A stretch of 64,000 bases of DNA from Nonomuraea soli (GTDB lineage Bacteria > Actinomycetota > Actinomycetes > Streptosporangiales > Streptosporangiaceae): positions 682,001 to 746,000 of the forward strand of contig NZ_JACDUR010000001.1 in the NCBI RefSeq assembly GCF_013761175.1, in the 5' to 3' direction. The notes under the pieces are model-generated. The model had not been told where the DNA came from, searched no databases, and saw only the letters and a list, made by a program, of their open reading frames with translations. The translations under genes and the position numbers were made by a program. Shown here piece by piece: positions 50,288-59,260 of this stretch (position 1 is the stretch's first letter; every line of letters starts with the position of its first letter).

Positions 50288-52038
50288 CGGTTGGTGATCG
50301 GCAGGCGGCGGTCGCGGCCGAAGTTCTTCGGCGTGATCTTCGGCCCCGGCGGATACTGCCGCCGCTTGTACTCGGCGATGTCGACGAGCCGGATCACCCG
50401 CGCCACCAGCGCCGGGTCGTGTCCGGCGGCGATCAGCTCGGCCGAGCCCATGTCCTTCTCGACGTAGTCGTCGAGCAGCCGGTCGAGGATCTCGTACGGC
50501 GGCAGCGAGTCGGTGTCACGCTGGTCGGGCCGCAGTTCGGCGCTGGGCTCCTTGGTGATGGAGTTGGCCGGGATGGGCTCGGCGGCGTCGAGCATGAACC
50601 AGTCGTAGGAGTTGCTGTTACGCCAGCGCGACAGCTCCCAGACCATGGTCTTGAGCACGTCCTTGATGGGCGCGTAGCCGCCCGCCGAGTCGCCGTAGAG
50701 CGTGGAGTAGCCGGTGGCGAGCTCGCTCTTGTTGCCGGTGGTGAGCACGAGGTGGCCGTGCTGGTTCGACAGCGACATCAGCAGCATGCCGCGCACGCGG
50801 GCCTGGAGGTTCTCGGCCGCGAGCCCGGAGATGGAGATCTCCTTCTCGAAGGCTTCGACGATGTCGCCGACCGGCACGATCTGCGAGGTGACGCCCTGGC
50901 GGCGCACGAGTTCCTCGGCGTCGGTGATGGAGTGGTCGGAGGAGTAGCGCGAGGGCATGAGGATCACGTTCACGCGCGAGGGCCCGATGGCGTCGGAGGC
51001 GATCGTGGCGGTCAGCGCGGAGTCGATGCCGCCCGACAGGCCCAGGATGACCGACTCGAAGCCGTTCTTGGCGACGTAGTCGCGCACGCCGAGGACCAGG
51101 GCGGCGTAGACCTCGCCGATGTCGTCCATGCGCGGGGCGATGGCGGGCGGGTCGGGCGTGTAGGCGGGGACCGGCTCGGACGTCAGCACGAAGCGGTCCA
51201 CGGTGATCATGCTGCCGTCTCCTGCGTCGAACGGCGTCTGGCCCGGCTCCGCCGTACCTTCTGGCAGGTCGAGGTCGACGACGAGGAGTTCCTCCTGGAA
51301 CTGCCCGGCGCGGGCGACGAGGTCGCCGGTGGCCGAGACCACGATGGAGTCGCCGTCGAAGACGAGCTCGTCCTGGCCGCCGACGGCGTTGCAGTAGACG
51401 AGCGCGCAGCCGGCCTCGCGGGCGCGCTCGGCGCACAGCTCCAGCCGCACGTCGTCCTTCTCGCGCTCGTACGGCGAGGCGTTGGGGACCACCAGTAGCC
51501 CGGCTCCGGCCTGGCCGACGACGGAGACGGGGCCGCCCTGCTGCCACAGGTCCTCGCAGACGGCGATGGCCACGTCGACGCCGTGGAGCCGGAAGATCGG
51601 CAGCCGGTCGCCGCGCACGAAGTAGCGGTATTCGTCGAAGACGCCGTAGTTGGGCAGGTGGTGCTTGGCGCTGCGGGTGACGACCCGGCCCTCGTGGAGC
51701 AGGGCGACGGCGTCGAGCGGCGCGCCCTTGGGCTGGCCGACGCGGGGTGCCAGGCCGGCCCGGTCGACGTAGCCGACGACCACGGGCAGCGAGCCCAGTC
51801 CGGCCTCGGCCAGTTCGGTGGCGGCCGATTCCAGCGCGGCGATGGAGGCCTCCACGAAGGAGGCGCGGAGCACGAGGTCCTCGACGGGGTAACCGGTGAG
51901 GAACATCTCGGTGAAGACCGCGAGGTGCGCGCCTTGTGAGGCGGCCCGACGGCTCCACTCGATCAGCTTGGCGGTGTTGGCGGCGAAGTCGCCGACCACC
52001 GGATTGGTCTGTGCCAGGGCAATGCGCAGCTGTCCCAC
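50269..52038 (-). CDS. nadE: glutamine-dependent NAD+ synthetase
   Basis: Last step of NAD synthesis: amidates nicotinic acid adenine dinucleotide using ATP and glutamine. The 589-residue protein has an N-terminal nitrilase-type glutaminase with the Glu-Lys-Cys triad (VFTEMFLTGYPVE, AKHHLPNYGVFDEYRYF, IAVCEDLWQQGGP). The C-terminal synthetase has the P-loop LGLSGGIDSALTATIASDA, then LTTGNKSELATGYSTLYGD. This is the shorter two-domain form rather than the ~680-residue mycobacterial type. It starts 13 bases after the truncated kinase gene, so it may be co-transcribed with the signalling operon. Confidence 0.97.
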   Translation of the reverse strand: MGQLRIALAQTNPVVGDFAANTAKLIEWSRRAASQGAHLAVFTEMFLTGYPVEDLVLRASFVEASIAALESAATELAEAGLGSLPVVVGYVDRAGLAPRVGQPKGAPLDAVALLHEGRVVTRSAKHHLPNYGVFDEYRYFVRGDRLPIFRLHGVDVAIAVCEDLWQQGGPVSVVGQAGAGLLVVPNASPYEREKDDVRLELCAERAREAGCALVYCNAVGGQDELVFDGDSIVVSATGDLVARAGQFQEELLVVDLDLPEGTAEPGQTPFDAGDGSMITVDRFVLTSEPVPAYTPDPPAIAPRMDDIGEVYAALVLGVRDYVAKNGFESVILGLSGGIDSALTATIASDAIGPSRVNVILMPSRYSSDHSITDAEELVRRQGVTSQIVPVGDIVEAFEKEISISGLAAENLQARVRGMLLMSLSNQHGHLVLTTGNKSELATGYSTLYGDSAGGYAPIKDVLKTMVWELSRWRNSNSYDWFMLDAAEPIPANSITKEPSAELRPDQRDTDSLPPYEILDRLLDDYVEKDMGSAELIAAGHDPALVARVIRLVDIAEYKRRQYPPGPKITPKNFGRDRRLPITNRWRETL

Positions 52039-52051
52039 ATCAGGAACCCTA

Positions 52052-53743
52052 TCACCTCTCGTCAGAGTGACGATAAGTAGGGTGCAGTCCGTGGACCAGC
52101 TCCCTCACCTCGCGCGCGACCTGGTCCATGCCCGCGTGCAGATCGGCCAGCAGCCGCTCGGTGTCGGCGGGCGCTCCGCGCAGGCCCGCCACGGCGACGT
52201 CGACCGTCCCGGCCATCCTGGCCAGCGCGGGAGCCAGGCCGTCGTGCAGGTCGCCGCGCAGCCGCCGTCGCTCCTCCTCGCGGGTGGCCAGGATGTGCTC
52301 GCGCGAATGCTGCAGGTCGGTGGAGACGCGCACGGCATGCGCCACGTCGGCCGCGTACGGCACGGCGGCGGCGATCAGGCGCTCCACGTAGTCGGCGGGG
52401 AAGTGGCGCGCCCCGGGCGGCCCGACGAGCAGCGTGCCCACGGGCTCGCCGTGCCAGACGAGCGGCACCTCCCGCGACCACGGTCCTTCGCGCCCCACCT
52501 CCACGCTGCGCCCGTCGCGCACGCGGATGGCCAGTCCTGCCGTGCCCAGCCCGTCCATCGTCACCTCGGCGACCGCCCCGAGCGCCCGCATCGGATCGGC
52601 CGCGCCCACCTCGGCGGCCAGGCGCCTGGCCAGGCGGCGCGGATCGCCGTGCGTGCCGTACATGGCCTGGTCGACCAGGCTCCGCAGCCGGAGGCGCAGG
52701 GGCTGGAAGAAGATGCCCGCGATCATCGCCGCCGCGAGCCCGGCGAGCGAGTCGTACTCCGAGACGAGCAGGCCGGCCAGCGCGGAGACGCCCAGGTAGA
52801 CGGCGGCGACGGCGGCGAAGATCCCGCCGCCGACCACGGCCCGCCCGACCAGGACGTCGATGTCGAGCAGGCGGTGCTTGAGCACGGAGAAGGCGATGGA
52901 CGTCGCCGTGAAGATCACTCCGAGCTGGGCGGGCAGCCAGAACGACGGCCCGGCCACGATCCCGGCGACGTAGAGCACGTAGCCCGCCGCGGGCCAGGCG
53001 ATCTGCCGCCTGACCAGCGCGTCGCCCCGCCGGGCGCGCACCACGAAGGCGATCAGCGCCAGGACCAGCATGCCCTGCATGGAGGCCATGTAGAACAGGC
53101 GGATCGGCTCGCTGAGGCCGAACAGGTGGAAGGCGTGCGGGTTGGGGATCACCTCCGGCCAGGGATATCGCGACATGTCCGGCGGGTTCGGGCGCACCAG
53201 GTTGCGCACGATCTCGACCACCATCAGCGCGATCGCGAACGGCACGACCCACCGCCACCGCCGCGAGGGCAGCTTCCCGTCAGGCAGGTACAGCGGCAGC
53301 AGCCCGGCCAGCAGGACGCCGCCGATCACCCAGCCGATGTGCGCGGGCCAGCGCAGCGCCGCCGCGAGCTCCAGGTCGCCCGAGGCCGCCGCGGCCAGCA
53401 TCGCCGTGGTCATGGAGACCTTCACCGCGCAGCCCAGCCCGCCCGCCACCGCCAGCCAGGCCAGCCGGTAGGTGGGCCGCTGAGCCAGGATGAAGGCGCC
53501 GATGGCGGGGAAGGCCAGCGCGGCGGCGAAGTCGGGGATGACGGGCGCGCCCTCGTTCGCCAGGGACGGCCGCCAGGCTTCCGGCAGCGCGTAGCCGTAC
53601 GCCAGCCCCCAGACGGCCAGCACCGTCGACAGGCCCGTCAGCATCACGGCCGCCGTGGGCGCCGGCCCGCACCAGGTGATGTCGCGCAGCGCCCTGCCGT
53701 CGAGGAGCCGCAGGGCGAGGCCTCCGCGAGAACGTGTGGTCAC
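52052..53743 (-). CDS. membrane histidine kinase lacking the ATPase domain
   Basis: Sensor-kinase-like protein of 563 residues, closely related in layout to the kinase at 55181-57022. It has about nine to ten membrane helices (residues ~25-325), a GAF-like region (~350-460) and the HisKA_3 box EEERRRLRGDLHDGLAPALA with the phospho-acceptor His. It stops about 75 residues after that, at VHGLHPTYRHSDER, exactly where the HATPase domain should begin. No N-, G1- or G2-box is present. GTG 53743 overlaps the stop of the SARP-receiver gene (GTGA). It may be phosphorylated in trans by the full kinase, act as a decoy or be decayed. Confidence 0.88.
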   Translation of the reverse strand: MTTRSRGGLALRLLDGRALRDITWCGPAPTAAVMLTGLSTVLAVWGLAYGYALPEAWRPSLANEGAPVIPDFAAALAFPAIGAFILAQRPTYRLAWLAVAGGLGCAVKVSMTTAMLAAAASGDLELAAALRWPAHIGWVIGGVLLAGLLPLYLPDGKLPSRRWRWVVPFAIALMVVEIVRNLVRPNPPDMSRYPWPEVIPNPHAFHLFGLSEPIRLFYMASMQGMLVLALIAFVVRARRGDALVRRQIAWPAAGYVLYVAGIVAGPSFWLPAQLGVIFTATSIAFSVLKHRLLDIDVLVGRAVVGGGIFAAVAAVYLGVSALAGLLVSEYDSLAGLAAAMIAGIFFQPLRLRLRSLVDQAMYGTHGDPRRLARRLAAEVGAADPMRALGAVAEVTMDGLGTAGLAIRVRDGRSVEVGREGPWSREVPLVWHGEPVGTLLVGPPGARHFPADYVERLIAAAVPYAADVAHAVRVSTDLQHSREHILATREEERRRLRGDLHDGLAPALARMAGTVDVAVAGLRGAPADTERLLADLHAGMDQVAREVRELVHGLHPTYRHSDER

Positions 53744-55206
53744 GACGAGGGCTTCACCAGGCCCGACTCGTAGGCCAGCACGACCAGCTGGGCCCGCTCG
53801 ATCAGCCCGAGCCGCCCCAGCAGCCCGGCGATCGCCGTGCCCACGTCGGGCTCGTCGAGGTGCAGCGTGGCGGCGATCTGCGCGTTGGTGAGCCCGCGCG
53901 CCACCAGCCTCACCAGGTCGAGCTCCTCGTCGCCGAATCCGGCCAGCGCCGGGGGAGCCGTCGGGTCGCTGCGCCCGGCGAAGGAGGCGATCAGCCGTGT
54001 CGTGACCGCCGGGTCGATCAGGGCGTCGCCCGCGGCGGCGGCGCGCATGGCGGCGATGAGCTGCTCGGGAGGCGAGGTCTTGAGGATGAACCCGCTGACC
54101 CCGGCCCGCAGCGCGGAGTACAGGTTGTCGTCGGTGCCGAACGTGGTCATCATGACGACCTTCGGCGGGTCCGGCTGCGACAGGATGCGCCGCGCGGCGG
54201 TGAGGCCGTCGACGTTGGGCATCTGGATGTCGAGCAGCACCAGGTCGGGCCGGTGCGCGCGGACCGCGGCGATGGCCTGCTCGCCGTCGGACGCCTCGCC
54301 GGCGAACTCCAGGCCGGGCTCCGACTCCAGCACCACCCGCATCCCGGTGCGGACCAGCGCCTGGTCGTCGGCGACGAGCACCCGCAGCCCCGCCCCCGCC
54401 GGGACGGCCGGGGCGGCGGGCGCGGGCGGCACGTCGAGCCGCTGGGCCAGCATGTCGCCTTCGAGCTGCTGCAGCGCGGCCGACAGGTCGAGGCCGAGCT
54501 CTTCGCGCCAGGAGTGGCGGGCGCGCCGCAACGCGCCGAGCGCGTCGCCCTGACGTCCCGTGCGATACAACGCCAGCGCCAGCAGCCGCCAGGCCTCCTC
54601 GCGCAGCGGGTGCGCCGAGGCGTGCGCCTCCAGGTCGGGGACCAGCGCCCCCGCCTTGCCCAGCTGGATGCCGGCGTCGGCGCGCCGCTCGACCGCCATC
54701 AGCCGCAGCTCCTCGAGCCTGGCCGCCTCGCTGGCCGCCCACGGCAGGTCGGCGAACTCCGCCAGAGCCGGGCCGCGCCACAACGAAAGCGCCTGCTCCA
54801 TCGCCGCCCACACGGCTTCTGGACCGCCTGCCGTACGGACCACCAGGCTCTCCAGCCGCCAGGAGTCGACCTGGTCGGCGGGCACCCTGATGGCGTAGCC
54901 GGGCGGCGCCGACACCAGCACCGCGGCCTCCTCGCGCGGCGCGCGCTCGGGCTCCAGCGAGCGCCGCAGCCGCGACACGTAGCCCTGGATGGTCGACAGG
55001 GCCTGCGCGGGCGGGCTGCCCGGCCACAACTCGTCGATCAGCATGCTCACGGGTACGGCACGGCCACGCGCCACCAGCAGCCGCGCCAGCACCGCCATCT
55101 GGCGCAGCCCGCCCAGATCGAGCGTCTCGTCACGCAGGCGCACCTGGAAGGGGCCGAGCGTGTGGAAGCTCAGGAGCTTCTCAGAGTGGTAGGTCGGCGT
55201 GGACAA
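53740..55206 (-). CDS. SARP-BTAD-receiver-HTH fusion regulator
   Basis: Unusual regulator of about 488 residues. Order: SARP winged helix (~10-95; LDLGGLRQMAVLARLLVARG, VSRLRRSLEPER), BTAD helical domain (~100-255), Ala/Pro linker, NarL-type receiver (~270-390; DDQ pair, phospho-Asp in LVLLDIQMPN, Thr in MMTTFG, Lys in FILKTSPPEQ), and a C-terminal LuxR-like segment. The last is degenerate: the usual TPRE and TVKTH positions read GDEELDLV and PDVGTA. The start is uncertain: TTG 55206 has AGGGGG eight bases upstream, ATG 55263 would overlap the kinase gene by 83 bases. It lies between two kinase genes in a coupled operon and should be their output. Confidence 0.88.
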   Translation of the reverse strand: MSTPTYHSEKLLSFHTLGPFQVRLRDETLDLGGLRQMAVLARLLVARGRAVPVSMLIDELWPGSPPAQALSTIQGYVSRLRRSLEPERAPREEAAVLVSAPPGYAIRVPADQVDSWRLESLVVRTAGGPEAVWAAMEQALSLWRGPALAEFADLPWAASEAARLEELRLMAVERRADAGIQLGKAGALVPDLEAHASAHPLREEAWRLLALALYRTGRQGDALGALRRARHSWREELGLDLSAALQQLEGDMLAQRLDVPPAPAAPAVPAGAGLRVLVADDQALVRTGMRVVLESEPGLEFAGEASDGEQAIAAVRAHRPDLVLLDIQMPNVDGLTAARRILSQPDPPKVVMMTTFGTDDNLYSALRAGVSGFILKTSPPEQLIAAMRAAAAGDALIDPAVTTRLIASFAGRSDPTAPPALAGFGDEELDLVRLVARGLTNAQIAATLHLDEPDVGTAIAGLLGRLGLIERAQLVVLAYESGLVKPSS

Positions 55207-57022
55207 CCGTTCCGCCCCCTTCTGCGGGCCGTACCGTGCAGGTGCCGCCGAGTTCGGCGGCACGCTCGCGCATGGAGCCTAGTCCCACGCCGGCCTGCGG
55301 CCGTAGGGGCAGCCCGCATCCGTCGTCGCTGACGCTCACCCGCAGCCGGTCGCGTTCGCGCACCAGGCACACCTCGATCGTGCGCGCTGCCGCGTGTTTG
55401 CGCGCGTTGGTGATGGCCTCCTGCAGGATGCGGTAGGCCGCGACCTCGACCGCGGCGGGCAGGCCCGCCAGCTCGCCCTCGGTGCGCACGGCAGCGTCCA
55501 GGAGCTGCTCGGCGGCTCCGGCCAGGCCGAGCTCGTCGAGGGCGGGCGGTCGCAGGCCGTACACCAGGGTCCTGATGTCGTCGCTGACCTCGGCCATGCC
55601 GGTGCGCAGACGGCCCAGCAGCTCCTCGGCGGTGTCGGGGGAGTCGCGCATGGTCATCCTGGCCAGGTTGATCGACATCGCCATGCCGGTCAGCGACTGG
55701 CCCAGGCCGTCGTGCAGGTCGCGGCGCAGGCGGCGGCGTTCCTCCTCGCGCGCGGTCAGGATGCGCTCGCGTGAGCGTTGCAGGGCCGTGGTCAGCCGTA
55801 CGGCATGCGCCGCGTCGGCCAGGTACGGGGTGAGCGTGGCCAGCACCCGCTCGTCGTGCGCGGCCGGGAAGCGCCGCTTGCCGGGCGGCCCGATGAGGAG
55901 CGTTCCAACCGGCTCGCCGTGCCAGGTCAGCGGGATCTCCCTGACGGTGTGGGTCAGGTCGCCGCTGGTCGTGGTGCCGCCGTCCAGGCGTACGGCGGCT
56001 CCGGTCACGGCCAGGCCCTCGCGCAGCACCTCCAGCGTGGCGAGCAGGCCGTCGGCTGGCTCGGCCTGCTGCAGGCGGCGCTTGATCTCCTCGGCGAGCG
56101 CGGCCGGGTCGCCCGTGCTGCCGTACAGCATCCGGTCGACGCCGCGCTGCACGAGCTTGCGCATCGGCTGGAAGAACACTCCGGCCAGCAGCGCGGCGCC
56201 CAGGCCCGCGACCTGGTCGACGCCCGACAGCAGGACACTGGAGGCGGCGACGCCCGCGAAGTACACGCCGACGATCACGATGGCCAGGGCGATGCCGATC
56301 AGTGCCCGGCTGATCAGGGTGTCGATGCCGAACAGGCGGTAGCGCAGGATCGCCACCGCGATCGCCGCGGGGATGAGCGGGATGGTCAGCGTCGAGACCC
56401 ACCACACCGGATCGCCGATGATCCACGGCACGATGACGAACGGCAGGGCGACCAGCAGCCAGAGGATCTGCCTGCGCTCGGCCTCGTCGGACTTGCGGAA
56501 GCGCAGCACCAGCGACAGGAACGCCACAGCCAGCACCAGGCGGTGGGCCTGGTCGAGCAGAGGGCGCCAGTCAGGCGTGCCGAACCAGTACACCGCCGAC
56601 AGCACGGGCGCGGCGATGATCAGCCAGCGCCAGCGCGGCGACGGCAGCCTGCCGTTCGGGTAGAGCAGGGGCAGCAGCAGCCCGCACAGGAACATGAACA
56701 GCTGCCACGACAGGGCCACGACCGGCCAGCGTGCCGGGTGCGAGCCGGCCAGCCAGGCGGCGTTGGCCGACACGATGTTGACCGCCGCCGCCAGCCCGCC
56801 CAGGGACAGCAGCCACCCGATCACCAGGCGCGGGCGGTGGTGGACCAGGATCGCGCCGAAGATCGGGAAGGCGGTGCCCGCCATGTCCTCGGGCTGCATG
56901 GGCAGGGGGGTGTAGGGAGAGGGGGGCAGCTGGGCGGTGATCCAGACGTCGGTCAGTTCGAGCACGACGGCGAGCGTGGCGATGCCGATCGCCACGCTGC
57001 GAGCCCACTGTGTCCGTCCCAT
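55181..57022 (-). CDS. membrane sensor histidine kinase, NarL-type, complete
   Basis: Kinase of 613 residues. About nine membrane helices (residues ~8-290) precede a GAF-like region (~310-410), then HisKA_3 with EEERRRLRRDLHDGLGQSLT (phospho-acceptor His) and a full HATPase domain: N-box AYRILQEAITNARKHAAA, G1 VSVSDDGCGLPL, G2 GVGLGSMRERAAELGG. It is the first gene of the three-gene operon and overlaps the SARP-receiver gene, its likely partner. The signal is unknown. Comparison with the truncated third gene shows the pair arose by duplication of the membrane/GAF/DHp unit. Confidence 0.94.
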   Translation of the reverse strand: MGRTQWARSVAIGIATLAVVLELTDVWITAQLPPSPYTPLPMQPEDMAGTAFPIFGAILVHHRPRLVIGWLLSLGGLAAAVNIVSANAAWLAGSHPARWPVVALSWQLFMFLCGLLLPLLYPNGRLPSPRWRWLIIAAPVLSAVYWFGTPDWRPLLDQAHRLVLAVAFLSLVLRFRKSDEAERRQILWLLVALPFVIVPWIIGDPVWWVSTLTIPLIPAAIAVAILRYRLFGIDTLISRALIGIALAIVIVGVYFAGVAASSVLLSGVDQVAGLGAALLAGVFFQPMRKLVQRGVDRMLYGSTGDPAALAEEIKRRLQQAEPADGLLATLEVLREGLAVTGAAVRLDGGTTTSGDLTHTVREIPLTWHGEPVGTLLIGPPGKRRFPAAHDERVLATLTPYLADAAHAVRLTTALQRSRERILTAREEERRRLRRDLHDGLGQSLTGMAMSINLARMTMRDSPDTAEELLGRLRTGMAEVSDDIRTLVYGLRPPALDELGLAGAAEQLLDAAVRTEGELAGLPAAVEVAAYRILQEAITNARKHAAARTIEVCLVRERDRLRVSVSDDGCGLPLRPQAGVGLGSMRERAAELGGTCTVRPAEGGGTVVHADLPL

Positions 57023-57061
57023 GATTGATGGGGAACTTAGCGGACATTTGCCAACAACCGA

Positions 57062-58255
57062 TCAAAACTCGTTCAATGCGGCACGCTCGCGGATCGCCGG
57101 GCCCAGCGTGAGCAGGGCGGCGGCCGAGACCAGGCCCACCCCGGCCACGGTGAACCACAGCGCCATCGGGCTGATCTCCAGCAGCGCGCCGCCGAACAGC
57201 GGCGCCAGGACCGCGGCCAGCGCCCAGGCGAAACCGAACAGCCCCGAGTAGCTGCCCCGCAGGTGGGCGGGGGCCAGCGCGGCGACCACCGTGCCCGCGA
57301 TGCCCGCGGTCGCGATCTCGCCGGCCGTCCACACCACGATCGTCAGCGCCAGGCCCATCGTCGAGGTGACGAACGCCGTCAGGCCGAAGCCGATCGACAT
57401 CACCGCGATGCCCAGCGCCATCGTCCTGGCCCAGTCGAGCCGGGCGATCAGGTCGGAGACCAGAGGCTGGACCACCACGATGAGCACGCCGTTGAGCGCC
57501 ATCGCCAAACCGAACTGCCCGGTCGTCAGCCCGGCCTCCGTCATCGCCACCGGGAGCATCGTGACCGTCTGCATGTAGACCAGCGCGTTGCCGAGCACCA
57601 CCAGCGTGAAGACGACCATCAGCCGGTCCTTCAGCACGATCGCGAAGCCCGTGCCCCTGGCCGTGGACTCCGGCCTGGTCTCGGGGACGGCCCGCCACAC
57701 CAGCACCGCGAAGACCAGGCTGGTCGCGGCGTTGATCCAGAACAGCCAGGTGAAGCCCATCTCGGCCAGGCGCCCCCCGGCCGTCATCCCCACCGCGTAG
57801 CCCAGGTTGATCGCCCAGAACAGCAGGCCGTACGCCCTGGGACGGTCGTGCGGCGAGATCAGGTCGGCCACCATCGCGTTCGACGCCGGCCGGTAGGCGT
57901 CGATCACCAGGCCCAGCAGGAACATCGCGGTCAGCAGGGCGGGCAACGTCGTGCTGTAGCCAAGAGCGATCATCGTCGCGGCGGTGGCGAGCATGCCCCC
58001 GGTCAACGTGGCGCGGCGGCCGATCCGGTCGGTCAGCACCCCGGCCACCAGCTGCGACAGCAGCGCGCCCGCGCCGTACACGCCCATCACCAGGCCCGCC
58101 GCCGCCACCGACATGCCGCGGCCCTGCGTCAGGTACACGCCGATGAAGGGGGAGACCACCGTGCCCAGGCGGTTGACCAGCGTGCCGCCCCACAACGCCC
58201 AGAAGGGTTTCGGCAGCCCGCCCACTTTTGCTTGCATGAAAGTCGTCGCACTCAT
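57062..58255 (-). CDS. MFS transporter
   Basis: Inner-membrane transporter of 397 residues with about 12 segments. Motif A is GVLTDRIGRRATLTGGMLAT, and a helix 4-5 region has GLVIDAYRPASNAMVADLI, seen in drug/proton antiporters of the MdtH type. The gene is divergent from a DUF5937/ArsR regulator across about 60 bases, which probably controls it. It lies 39 bases upstream, on the same strand, of the sensor kinase operon's first gene end-to-start region, but separate promoters are likely. Substrate unknown. Confidence 0.9.
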   Translation of the reverse strand: MSATTFMQAKVGGLPKPFWALWGGTLVNRLGTVVSPFIGVYLTQGRGMSVAAAGLVMGVYGAGALLSQLVAGVLTDRIGRRATLTGGMLATAATMIALGYSTTLPALLTAMFLLGLVIDAYRPASNAMVADLISPHDRPRAYGLLFWAINLGYAVGMTAGGRLAEMGFTWLFWINAATSLVFAVLVWRAVPETRPESTARGTGFAIVLKDRLMVVFTLVVLGNALVYMQTVTMLPVAMTEAGLTTGQFGLAMALNGVLIVVVQPLVSDLIARLDWARTMALGIAVMSIGFGLTAFVTSTMGLALTIVVWTAGEIATAGIAGTVVAALAPAHLRGSYSGLFGFAWALAAVLAPLFGGALLEISPMALWFTVAGVGLVSAAALLTLGPAIRERAALNEF

Positions 58256-58315
58256 GCTCGCATCATGCGGAAACGCCCGTCGCCGCTGCGATCGATTTAG
58301 CCTAGATTAAAAGGT

Positions 58316-59260
58316 ATGGCCATCGAATGGGTGCTGACCGCGGAGGATGTGGCGCGCATCCGGTTCGCCTTCTCGCCCCTGTGGGAGCTCGTCGCCAGCG
58401 TGCGCACCCTCCAGGACCCGGCGCGCCAGTCCATCCACCTGCCGTGGATCAAGGCCGTGCGCAGCCGCCTGCCCGACCTGTCGGAGCTCGTCGAACTGGT
58501 GCCGCGCGAGGGGTACATCGCCGACTTCATCACCCCGCCGCCCAACACGCCCCTGCCGGACTTCCACGAGGAACTGGCCAGAGTACGGCGCACGCCACCC
58601 GAGCAGGCGCTCGACGAGATCGGGAAACTCTCCGGGCTGGAGCGCTTCAGGGCCGACCCCGCCGCGGGCGTGCAGCGCGTCGCCGACACCCTGGAGGCGT
58701 ACTGGCAGGCCTGCTTCGCCGAATACTGGCCGCGCATCTACGCCCTGCTCGAACGCGACGTGCTGCGCCGCTCACGCCAGCTCGCCGAGGGCGGCGCCCA
58801 GGAACTCTTCGGCGCGCTCGACCCCGCCGTGGTGTGGACGGGGGAGCGGCTGCTCATCGACCGGCCCCACTGCAACCGCGAGGCCCTCGGCGGCGAAGGC
58901 GTGCTCCTGGTGCCCAGCGCCTTCTACTGGCCCGCCGTCGCCGTCATGTCGATGCCCTACCAGGCGACCGTCATCTACCCCGTGCAGGGCGTGGGCACCC
59001 TGTGGGAGCAGGGGCCACCGCCCGCCCCCGACGCGCTCGCCTCACTCATCGGGCGCAGCAGGGCCCAGATCCTCCTCGCGCTCGGCGAGCCGGCGACCAC
59101 CTCCTCGCTGGCCCGCCGCGTCGAACTCACCCCCGGCGCCGTCAGCCAGCACCTGGCCGTCCTGACCGGCAGCGGGCTGACGGTCGGCATCCGCGACGGC
59201 AAGCGCGTGCTCTACCGCCGCACCTCCATGGGCAACGCCCTGTCAGGCGTACCTGGTTGA
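58316..59260 (+). CDS. DUF5937/ArsR-type winged-helix regulator
   Basis: Regulator of 314 residues. Residues ~1-230 match the actinobacterial DUF5937 domain (RIRFAFSPLWELVASVRTL, LLVPSAFYWPAVAVMSMPYQ), and the C-terminus is an ArsR-like winged HTH (IGRSRAQILLALGEPATTSS, then TPGAVSQHLAVLTGSGLTVG). TAGATT (58303-58308) lies seven bases before the ATG, suggesting a leaderless transcript; AAAAGG is too close to act as ribosome site. TTTAGCCTAGATTAAA is an imperfect dyad over the same spot and could be its operator. It is divergent from the MFS gene it probably represses. Confidence 0.9.
   Translation: MAIEWVLTAEDVARIRFAFSPLWELVASVRTLQDPARQSIHLPWIKAVRSRLPDLSELVELVPREGYIADFITPPPNTPLPDFHEELARVRRTPPEQALDEIGKLSGLERFRADPAAGVQRVADTLEAYWQACFAEYWPRIYALLERDVLRRSRQLAEGGAQELFGALDPAVVWTGERLLIDRPHCNREALGGEGVLLVPSAFYWPAVAVMSMPYQATVIYPVQGVGTLWEQGPPPAPDALASLIGRSRAQILLALGEPATTSSLARRVELTPGAVSQHLAVLTGSGLTVGIRDGKRVLYRRTSMGNALSGVPG

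Noticed and set aside
52052..55027. A single 991-residue minus-strand open frame
   Set aside because: Its first ~430 residues are antisense-like low-complexity out-of-frame sequence over the SARP-receiver gene, which is the real protein; the kinase starts at GTG 53743.
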